Shown here one piece after another: positions 48,775 through 59,100 of a DNA stretch of 64,000 nucleotides. A model generated the notes under the pieces. That model searched no databases. It saw only the letters and a program-made list of their open reading frames with translations, and had not been told where the DNA came from. Both the position numbers and the translations under genes were made by a program. This DNA is from Escarpia spicata. Its lineage: Eukaryota; Annelida; Polychaeta; Sabellida; Siboglinidae. The stretch spans positions 53,440,914 to 53,504,913 of the forward strand of contig OZ023211.1 of the NCBI GenBank assembly GCA_963995525.1, in the 5' to 3' direction. How positions within the stretch are numbered: the stretch's first letter is position 1; the number at the start of each line of letters is the position of its first letter.

Positions 48775-49065
48775 TAACTGACTAGTCTGTATTATTTTTG
48801 TTACAATGTAATGGTCTTGTGAGGTCTTATTCAACTAGTCAGCATTTTTCTGAACATTATCGCCTAACCGACCTATAAGTTTATATCAATGTACGCTGGC
48901 ACTGTGAATAAGTGTGGTTCAGTCTGAGACTGAGCCGAGGGTGGTCACTACCAAACCCAAGGTGCTTGTTGTGCTCACGTCAGTGGTTCTTTTACGTCCC
49001 AAATTGAGACGGGATGGGACTGACACTAACGTGATCTTCAAGTCACGAGGGATACACAGTCCCCA
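48775..49065 (-). mobile_element. tRNA-derived SINE C, 5'-truncated copy
   Basis: The reverse complement matches the body and 3' end of the SINE at 39648-40015. Matching blocks are TCGTGACTTGAAGATCACG for TCGTGACTCGGAGATCACG, TCTCAATTTGGGACGTAAAA, GAACCACTG, GGCGATAATGTTC and the end CATTACATTGTAAC. The tRNA-like head is absent. Confidence 0.78.
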
Positions 49066-50892
49066 ATAAAATCCCTGCTTGGCCAGCCAAACCAGCAAAA
49101 TCCCTGCTTGGCCAGCCTGCTTTGGTCGCAGCAGATGCAAAATGTTCTGTATTATATAAGACTATAGCAGTGTATGACATCTTTGCCAGTTGGAAGCATT
49201 CCATGCGAAAACTCGGCCTTCTCTGACTATGTAGTCTGCAGCCCCAAGCGTCTTTTTGGACTGATCTTGTGCCGCATGTGTCGGCAGCCAGGGTTTGACT
49301 AAAAGGCACACGACCACGAAATTGACAATCGACCACGCACAACCATGTAATATAATGTGTTGGTAGATAGTTTGGCCGTTGATGGTATATATATGGTTTG
49401 TGTGCATTATTAAAAATTTTGAGTGTATTTCACCCAGGAGTTATACAATTTAGGCATTTTATCTTCCGGACGAGTATTTAGTCTTTGTACAGTAGCGTTG
49501 CCTGGCAAATGGAACCAACAAGTTGCCACAAGCGATGATGAAAGTTGCGAATTTTTTACTCTAATGTGAAGAACATATGTGAAAATTGGTGAGCTGCACA
49601 CACATACCTCCTACGTGCCAACAACAGCCCGCTTGGTTACCAACACTACATACATTTTGGTTGTGCGCCTTTTAGTCATACTGAACAGCCATGGTTACGT
49701 AGCCTACAAAAAAACTCCTTATAGTGCCTTTTGTCTTATTGTGTAGATAATTATGTTTCCATTCTTCAGTTCGCCAAAAACTCCTGCAAAAGACTAATTC
49801 TGATATCTCGTTAGGCAAACAAGTTCGACTCGATTAACGTTTGCCCCCCTTGGTCTTGGGCGAGGCCGGGCGATCTTTTACTTTCTGACCTCACCATAAA
49901 AACGACGAACAACCACTAAACAGTCATAATGACTCGCATCACATATGAATTATGAAATTCGGATCATTCATGCATTTTGGGTCCATCTCACGCATATCCA
50001 TTGCCATATATCTACCTCTAAATCTTGTGCATATTGGCTTTAAACAAAAATTGATGCTGCACATTAATATGCACATGTTGATAATAATTATTATATTTAT
50101 TCATATGCACTGGCAGATAGTGCACAATGTCCCTGGAATCAGCAAGGTTATTCTTATCATAGTCGGTGATGCTTGTTAGCTGTTCTTAATGGAAAAAATG
50201 TACTGCCTGGTGTCCTTTTGGAAAACTTGAATGTTGTCTCATGGTGTTCTGATGGGGAACTGAATCTCACGCATATTTCCTGACACAACTTAGCAGCTCT
50301 GCATACACAATTATACACAAACTACTTTATCAAAAAATTACACTTACATTCCTGTAACAATCAAAATTCACATTAAAAGTAAACTAAAACTCTGCATCTC
50401 CTGCGGCGGTTATGCATAGCTGCATGGCTACTATAAAATCAACATTGTGTCGAGGCATCACACGTGCACACACACAAGCCTATTATTTTATAAATACATA
50501 TGCGAGCACACACACACCTGTAAGTATAAATATAACTGCATGTTCACACACATACAATTACACTTCTTCAGTTAGAATAATAATTGAATTTGAAAACTTA
50601 TTGTTTATTTGATAACAGAGTGGTTAAAAAACTATTCACAGTTGTCATTGCTAAGAGTGAGAAAACATTTGGATTGTGTAGTAAGTAACTTAGTACAGGT
50701 GGAACCTAGGAGGGTGGCAATAAAGTCACAGCATCATTTTATTCAAAAACTATACTAAATACAAAGTTTTACAATTTGTCACTGATAATTCAACAAAATA
50801 AAGTTTGATGATGAACGTGAATATTCTTACTGATAATTAAACACTACAAAGTTTGATGTATGATTATAATGAATATTCAAAGAAACTTTGAT
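49066..50892. other. Non-genic DNA
   Basis: An imperfect direct duplication, CCCTGCTTGGCCAGCC, occurs at 49072-49088 and 49101-49118. I recognise no exon, RNA gene or element in the rest. Confidence 0.35.
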
Positions 50893-50896
50893 TTAA

Positions 50897-51542
50897 GGGT
50901 AGCCACTACTCGAAAACGCCCATATAACCAATATGCCATATCTCTGTTAATATTGAACATATCGTAACCAGATTTGGAGCACTGATTAGAAAAATGAATG
51001 GTATATGATGTGTGAAATATGGGCATGTTTGGTTGTGTATTACCATGGCAATGAACATTTCAAGTGAGGTGGATTTTTACATCCTTGAAAATTATTCTGA
51101 GCTAACAACTGTATGTGTGATCATGCAACTGTCAAGAATCATTAGCTAGAATACTCCTTTGGTTTTGGGCAAGGATATCTGACTTCAGTGACTGTTGTTC
51201 AGGTTTGAGCATTTTTCAAGACGTTATGAAAAAAGCTCAAACCTAAAGTCCCATCTCACAACAGTCATTGCAGTCAAACTTCCTTGCCCAAAACCACCTT
51301 ATTGCACAAAGGAGTATTCTAGCTGATGATTCTTGACAACTGCATGATCACACATACAGTTGTTAGCTCAGAATAATTTTCAAGGATGCATGCCCCTCTA
51401 TCACACTAGAAATGTTGATTGTCATGGCACTGCTCAATCAAATGAGCCCACATTCCACATATCATGTACTATTCATTTAACTAATTAGTATTCAGTACTA
51501 ACAGAGATATGGCCTATGGTTATTTTTGAGTAGTGGCTACCC
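50897..51542. mobile_element. Palindromic MITE flanked by TTAA
   Basis: The whole 646 bp is one long imperfect inverted repeat with its centre near 51220. GGGTAGCCACTACTC at the left mirrors GAGTAGTGGCTACCC at the right, and inner blocks such as GAATACTCCTTTG against CAAAGGAGTATTC and ACAACTGTATGTGTGATCAT also mirror. TTAA lies directly outside each end (50893-50896 and 51543-51546), as for TTAA-targeting (piggyBac-type) insertion. Because TTAA is self-complementary it could also be part of the inverted repeat. There is no coding capacity. Transcribed, it would fold into a hairpin with arms of about 310 bp. Confidence 0.85.
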
Positions 51543-51547
51543 TTAAT

Positions 51548-52880
51548 CTTGCACATGAGTTTTTTTTTGCACTGGATTTTTGTTGTATTTCGGTTCACTT
51601 TGATTATTAAAATTAATATTCATCCAACTATATTTAATATTTCAACTTATATTCCAAGTCAGAACTGTTTAGCAACTTTCAATTAATTTATTTTTTACAA
51701 CTGGGCAAACGACCCCTTTCACACCAGACATGAGGTCAAATACATTGAAAAGTATACAAATACTCCTGAGGGGTTCAAATACAATTACACATACTTTATA
51801 ATACAAAATTATTTAAATACATTAGGAAATATTTCAAATACTTTTTACAAGAGACACTACCAAAAACAATAACAAATCTTATATTACGAGAGATAATTGT
51901 GTTGTTTATCGACATAATTTTATGATGTTTTGTATAACTATTGCATGAGATATTCCTTATAGACTGGCAATATCTGGTATGCTGTAAACTTGCAACAATG
52001 TAGTCAAGTAATGATCTGGCTTGGAAAGCCTTCCCCTCAACCCACAGAGTGCAAATATGTCTTATCAGTTCACATAAGCACTGACACAATAACAGGCCTT
52101 AGCAGCTAGCAGGGTTGCAGGGAAATAAAATCCTGATCAAAACAGGCATGCCAGTGCAAGTCCTGTTGTTGCTAATTCCATCTTGGTGACAACAAACAAA
52201 TAGATCCTGACTTCACTGGTATGCTCTCATAACGATCTCAGTGACTTTCACATAATGGCTTTCTTTCTGACTGGAAAATGTGGTCAATTGTCAAATGAAC
52301 CAGTACATTTTTTTACTCGAAATTAGGATAGGTGAATACAAAATCTAACTTATCATCTATTGATAACCATGCCCAAATAAAAGTGTTTGAAATAGTATCT
52401 AAAAGTATTTAAAAATTTCAAATACTTTATGGAAAGTATTTAAATATAAATACTTACATTTAATTAGTGTCAAATAAAATTACAAATATTACAACAAATT
52501 ATTGAAATACTTTCTAACACAAATGTATTTGACCACATGTCTGTTTCACACTTGAATGCTGGACCAATGCCCATTTAGCAAATGACCTACGTCCGACTTT
52601 GGTATGTACTGTATCCATAAATACCCTTTGAACAGCAATCTCTCAGAATATTTCTCTGTTTGGGGAAGCTATTGCAGCGGATAATTCTTGAGGTTGTCCA
52701 CCCTACAGTAAAATAACCTAAAGTATCATTCCAATATATTAGCATTCTTTTTTAGTCATTTTGCATATCAACATCTTTTGGCCTAGATATATCACACAAT
52801 TGTTGTTAGCGTGATGTTACTGCGAACATGTGTGCTGATGTGTTGAATGATATATGCCCACATAGTTGTTTTAACCAGTT
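51548..52880. other. Non-genic AT-rich DNA
   Basis: It contains a degenerate AAATACTT/AAGTATTT-rich stretch (about 51730-51860 and 52385-52530, in opposite orientations), possibly the ends of another unrecognised element. No gene seen. Confidence 0.4.
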
Positions 52881-52894
52881 AATTGTTCCAACAC

Positions 52895-53003
52895 CAGGAG
52901 CGAAATGACTGGCTTGCCAGACTTGCAAGTGGGAAACATCACTCATACGAATATCTTGGCAACAGTGCGTTTGGTGGCACAGTTCTGTGTTGCCGTACAC
53001 AAA
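52895..53003 (+). other. Possible exon, unassigned
   Basis: CCAACACCAG before and GTATGT after bound an open stretch reading ERNDWLARLASGKHHSYEY, then LGNSAFGGTVLCCRTQ. It has the shape of an internal exon, but its phase does not join directly to the next candidate at 55391-55516, and no homology was recognised. The following minisatellite repeats its last bases and donor. Confidence 0.25.
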
Positions 53004-53715
53004 GGTATGTTAAAGTTCAGGCCAGTAGTTCTGTAATCTGTGTTGCTGTACACAAAGGTAAGTTCAACGTATGCCCAATACATAAAGTTTTGTGTTGCTG
53101 TATACAAAGGTAAGTTCAACATGTGGCCAATACGTGAAGTTTTGTGTTGCCGCACACAAAGGTAAGTTCAAATTGTGGCCAATACATGAAGTTTTGTTGT
53201 TGCTGTACACAACGGTAAGTTCAAATTGTGGCCAATACATGACGTTCTGTGTTGACGTACTCAGAGGTACGTTCAACGTATGGCCAATACGTGAAGTTTT
53301 GTGTTGCTGTACTCAAAGGTAAGTTCAAATTGTGGCCAATATGTGACGTTTTGTGTTGCTGTACACAAAGTTAAGTTCAAATTGTGGCCAATACATGACG
53401 TTCTGTGTTGACGTACACAAAGGTACGTTCAACGTGTGGCCAATAGGTGAAGTTTTGTGTTGCTGTACACAAAGGTAAGTTCAAATTGTGGCCGATTCAT
53501 GAAATTCTGTGTTGCCGTACACAAAGGTAAGTTCAACGTGTGGCCAATACATGAAGTTCTGTGTTGACGTACACAAAGGTACGTTCAACGTGTGGCCAAT
53601 AGGTGAAGGCCTGTGTTGCCGTACACAAAGGTAAATTTAATCTGGCCAATTCATGAAGTCCTGTGTTGCCGTACACAAAGGTAAGTTCAGCGTGTGGCCA
53701 ATACATGAAGTTCCA
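52987..53715 (+). repeat. 52-bp minisatellite repeating a 5' splice-site sequence
   Basis: About fourteen copies of a 52-bp unit made of GTGTTGCYGTACACAAAG, then GTAAGTTCAA, then TGTGGCCAATACATGAAG and TTCT. Most units keep AAAG|GTAAGT, a near-perfect 5' splice site; a few have GTACGT or TTAAGT. Each also holds a GGCCAAT box. The first unit coincides with the end of the possible exon at 52895-53003. Confidence 0.9.
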
Positions 53716-53956
53716 GTCGGCTGCATACGTTTGTTTTGCCCACAATTATGTAGTTGTTTGTCAAGAAATAACAGTACAGTGTACATGTTTATATATAATG
53801 AGCCAATTACATATTAACATTAAAGGGAAACAAGTAATTTTTGGGGCTTATGCATTTAAAAGAGCTTAAAAATGTACTGGTTGCAAACTACAATGAAGAA
53901 TATCATACCAGTGGTTTACTCGAAAAAACTTTATTGAACACACAGAATTTAAATTT

Positions 53957-55214
53957 CACGGACAGCGTCGTTGTGATAGATAGGCTGATGTCACGGAGAG
54001 TGTCGTGATAGATAGGCTGATGTCACGGACAGCGTCGTTGTGATAGATAGGCTGATGTCACGGAGAGTGTCGTTGTGATAGATAGGCTGATGTCACGGAC
54101 AGCGCCATTGTGATAGATAGGCTGATGTCATGGACAGCGCCGTTGTGATAGACAGGCTGATGTCACGGACAGTGTCGTTGTGATAGATAGGCTGATGTCA
54201 CGGACAGCGTTGTTGTGATAGATAGGCTGATGTCACAGACAGCGTCGTTGTGATAGATAGGCTGATGTCACGGACAGCGTCATTGTGATAGACAGGCTGA
54301 TGTCATGATGGACAGCGTCGTTGTGATAGACAGGCTGATGTCACGGACAGCGTCGTTGTGATAGATAGGCTGATGTCACGGACAGTGTTATTGTGATAGA
54401 TAGGCTGATGTCTCGGACAGCGTCGTTGTGATAGATAGGCTGATGTCACGGACAGCATCGTTGTGATAGATAGGCTGATGTCACGGACAGCGTCGTTGTG
54501 ATAGATAGGCTGATGTCTCGGACAGCGTCATTGTGATAGATAGGTTGATGTCATGGACAGCGTCATTGTGATAGATAGGCTGATGTCACGGACAGCGTCG
54601 TTGTGATAGATAGGCTGATGTCACGGACAGCGTCATTGTGATAGATAGGCTGATGTCACGGACAGCGTCATTGTGATAGACAGGCTGATGTCACGGACAG
54701 CGTCGTTGTGATAGACAGGCTGATGTCACGGACAGCGTCCTTGTGATAGACAGGCTGATGTCACGGACAGCGTCGTTGTGATAGACAGGCTGATGTCACA
54801 GACAGTGTCGTGATATACAGGCTGATGTCACGGACAGCGTCGTTGTGATAGATAGGCTGATGTCACGGACAGCGTCTTTGTGATAGACAGGCTGATGTCA
54901 TGGACAGCGTCGTTGTGATAGACAGGCTGATGTCACGGACAGTGTCGTTGTGATAGATAGGCTGATGTCACGGACAGCGTCGTTGTGATAGATAGGCTGA
55001 TGTCACGGACAGTGTTGTTGTGATAGATAGGCTGATGTCTCGGACAGCGTCGTTGTGATAGATAGGCTGATGTCACGGACAGCATCGTTGTGATAGATAG
55101 GCTGTCACGGACAGCGTCGTTGTGAGAGATAGGCTGATGTCTTGGACAGCGTCATTGTGATAGATAGGCTGATGTCACGGACAGCGTCGTTGTGATAGAT
55201 AGGCTGATGTCACA
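53957..55214 (+). repeat. 35-bp minisatellite, about 36 copies
   Basis: The unit is CACGGACAGCGTCGTTG followed by TGATAGATAGGCTGATGT, tandem and highly uniform, with point variants (TCGTT/TCATT, GATAGATAG/GATAGACAG) and a few short units lacking one or more motifs. Each unit carries TGATAG, AGATAG and TGATGTCA. Confidence 0.95.
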
Positions 55215-55390
55215 GGCCCGAGTGTTCATAGTTCATTGGTCTTAGACATTAATCTTGTTTGCATTGCTCCGTAACCCATATATTTCGGCCAACCATAGAA
55301 TTTAGTAATGTTTTAAAGATTTTGTGGGTGATTTTGCCACTCAATTATGTAAGTTGTACATTTATTGTGCCATGTTTATATCCATGGCAG

Positions 55391-55516
55391 TTGGCAGAGA
55401 AGGACATCATCTGTCGAATTCATCAACATTTAAATTGTTTCAACTGCATGCAGCACAGTACTTCGCCATCACAATCCTGGCGACTCCAGTGGGGCATAGC
55501 TGGGCCAATGCCAATT
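55391..55516 (+). other. Possible upstream exon of the coiled-coil gene
   Basis: Bounded by CCATGGCAG and GTAAGT; 126 bp. If read LAEKDIICRIHQHLNCF onwards it ends in phase 0. It can then join the next exon only through an AG two bases downstream of the best acceptor (56136 rather than 56134). The other open frame would create a TAG at the junction. Support is moderate to weak. Confidence 0.3.
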
Positions 55517-56133
55517 GTAAGTTTGGTCTTTATTGATCAAACATTGAAACAATTAAACCTTAGATATGATATTGTTGATTGTAGTTGCAACTGGTTAATT
55601 TGTATTGATGATGATGAACACAATTGCTTTATTGACTCTTAAGCGTTGTCAAAAATGTCTTTTCTTTCCCTTAAAACAAGGTTGTCTGTTCCATTACCCA
55701 GAGTCCCAAGGGGGGGGTAATCATTAGCAGGAAATTTGCTGAATCAGATGTTTTGAATGTGGAAACCATGCAACTGCACTGACCATCAAAAGGCTTTGCG
55801 ATCAGCCCTGCTTTCATCCATTATATGTACTGCCACTAGAGTGTTAGAAATTGAAAGTTTTGTTGCGTACAACTTGAACATTTTGCAGGTACAACATTCA
55901 TGTTTCTGAGTAGCATTTTGGGATTATTAAACACAAATTTGTCCGACACTGTGCCTCCTACATATGTATTGTGTGTTAAAAACAATACATAACAAAATGG
56001 GGAAGAGGAGCCTTAGTTTAACATGTGTGAACATACTCCACTGTTACTTGTTGTAGTTACTCCACGTTTGGTGACATCACATTGTACAAGTTGTATGTTT
56101 GTCATCACGACTCATTGTCAGTTTACTTTGTAG

Positions 56134-59100
56134 AGTATCAATGTCTGAGACGAGAGGTACGGGCACTGCGAGCGGAAAGCCACTCCCTGTCGGAAAGACT
56201 ATCACAGCAGCTATGCAATACCACCGGTACAGCTGCTTCTACTAAAACTGAAGGGTTTTAGGGCAAGATGCGATAAACACCATTTTTGAAATTTTTTCAA
56301 AACAAGGACGAAACGTTTGTTTAAACACGTGTCGAGCTAGGATGCTATCTAATTTATACAAAAATGCAATAAGCACCATCCGTCATTTTTATAAAAATGA
56401 TGTATATCCATTTTCAGCCAACGAGCGCGGCTGTGCCCCAGTGACATGGAGTGATGGCACCTGCTGTTCAGATATATGAAAAAAAGTATCACATTTTGTG
56501 TAACAAATCTGCAACAAATATTTCGGACTTTGCTACCGTTCTCTATGATTTCCAATTCTTGATATATACCAACTTCATTTAAAATTTTTATTTAAACTGT
56601 GATGATGATGAAAAACAGAAGTGGCTCTCAAAACCATGAAAATGGATATAATATATATGATATCACGCCCTGAGACGTCAAATATTACTATTTCTTCTCC
56701 CACTTTAACTAAAGTGAACACTAAACTCGGCTTAAAAAAATTGCTGATAACAGAATTAACGTCTTAATAAAATCCAAATGTAGTAGCTTATGTAGAAGTG
56801 TATCAGTGAGTCCTAGATTCATTCTAGGGTGCAGTGAAGAATAAGGGGTTATGTTTCTGTTACAAAGTGGATCAACTACCATCACCACAGATGACTACTT
56901 AATTTTGTTACTTTTGTTCAAACCTCTTATGTATACTTACTAGTTTCTCATCCAAAATTAGAGACACCATAGTTTATCAATACTTTGTGTTAGATTGGAT
57001 AGGTTTCTCACAGAAACCATGTTTTTTCAATAGTTTTTGTTAGATTGGAAGTTTCTTATGTGTACACTGTACAATGTGTATAGAATAAGTTTGTAACTTT
57101 AAGTAATAGTCCACCTTAAATTCTATATATATTGTTGCACACAGTATGTTGTGATTAAGAACGTGAATTTTTGTTGGCATTTTATAGGTGATGCTCCAAG
57201 GATTGACTCCGGGGTCGAACTACCTGAAAGTGGGGCTAGAAACAGAAGTGACTCGGAGTTCAGCGAAAACAATGACAGTTTTGATTCTGGTGCTTCAGGC
57301 ACAAACAGTGGAGGTGCCGATGAAAACATACAACCACACGTAGATAATGAAGCAGGTGCTTCAGAAAGTGGTGCCAAGAATGAAATACATGCAGACGTGC
57401 ATGCCAATGGTGCATCAAAGTCATCAAAAACCGAGAGCAGCGGGCACACAATTGAGGAGGAGAACGATTCATCCGACGGGTGCATGAATGAATCACAGAC
57501 GCATGAAAAACCCAGTAGCACCACGAAGAAACGTCTTGGACGTACCATCCGCATTGCACCAAGCAATGCAAAGAGAAGGTTGCTTGAGAACGGCGTGGAC
57601 TCAAACCAGGCCATATCTAAGGCGAAAGACGGCGACATCATTATTACCAAAGTTTGTGAAGAAATCGCAAAAACTCTTGAGGACGATGAACGGAGTAATT
57701 CATCGGAATCGAGCTTTGAAAAGTGGTGTCCCGTGTTCAAGTTACCAATGGAAACACCTCCTTCACGTGGCAGTTCTGCAGCGAAGCGCAGGTCAAGAGA
57801 GAGTACTGATCGCACAGGAAGTGATGCAAAATCAGGTCGTGAAACGAAACCAAACTCTGGATCGAAAGCTGTACGGTCTGCCACTAAATTACGTGACACA
57901 CGGAAATCAAAAACGGATTCTAGCGATGAGGCAGAACGCAGTGACAATAGTGAAAATGAGACCAAAGTCGCAAAACGACGCAAGTCGGCCAGTTCGAGTG
58001 GAAAGTTGCTTAGAAGGCTGAGCAATAGTCAAACAGTCAAATCCAAAGGCTTTCTTCGAATTAAGATGAAGTCAAAGATGTCTAACAGAAATAACAAACA
58101 AAGTGCAACCGGAAAGAAGGTTATGGGTCCAAGGAAGAGGAAATTGTCACCAAACAGAAAACTGAACAGGAACGCCAGCGACGGTGACAATCAGGATGAC
58201 ACCGATGACGAATTGACAGACATCGACACGCCTTTGAGACACGGTGACTCTGACATTCACATCACTAACTGTTCTGTCGTCATCGACGACGATATTTCAC
58301 CACTCACAGTTTCTGCTGCAAAGAAACGGCACAAGTCGAATCAGAAACAGAAGTCTCCCCGGCCACTACTCCAAGATCTCGGTGACGAATCAGATTTGGG
58401 TGGGGTAAGTGTCACAACCTGAAACAAAGTACCCTGTAAACTTGCTGTTTAATTAATTGTATTTATTGTTCTGTGAGAAATATTGAACATGTCTTATATG
58501 ATAACATTATTTTGTTCTTATTTTTAATGTTTGACTGTTTAACTAGATGCAAACTACGGTGCGCCCAGTTATTAATATGTCTGCTTTGTAAACAAGACAG
58601 TCACCACTAAATTACCTGGATGCTTTTGCAATTGCTACTGCATCTGTGACCATATTATTCAGCTCATCAAAACCATACCATTTGACGTTTTTGTGCATCT
58701 ACATCATATTAAATAAAACCACATAATTTGGCAACTTTTAGGCACTATTTTTCTCTGAAACAGAATCCGATAGAGAAATTCTGGTCAGGCTTCTGCTGTT
58801 GTAGTATGCATGACATGGATGTGTTCGGAATGTCAGCATACGTCATGCCTTTTTCTTGATGTCAGGCTATCAAACTGTGGGACGCTGGATACATCTGGCA
58901 ACTTAGCGGGATGTTGAGACAAATGTTGGACGAAGGTGGCGAGACGTCTCTCACTTTCGCTGCTGCAAAAATCACTAATGACACCAGATCAAGACTGGTG
59001 AGTAAATGTTTACATTACATTTCAATGACAGTGTTTCGTTACAATTAACCTATCAATCACATGACCCGTTGCTTAGTGATGAGGTCAAATCGTAAAAGTG

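Noticed and set aside
52943..53745. Several 70-codon frames on both strands with repeated residues
   Set aside because: They result from the 52-bp minisatellite, whose unit is not a multiple of three but has few stops.
53957..55214. CRISPR-like array
   Set aside because: The units are contiguous tandem copies without unique spacers, in an animal genome.
57123..58025. 300-codon minus-strand open frame
   Set aside because: It is antisense to the well-supported 57188-58404 exon, with no motif of its own.
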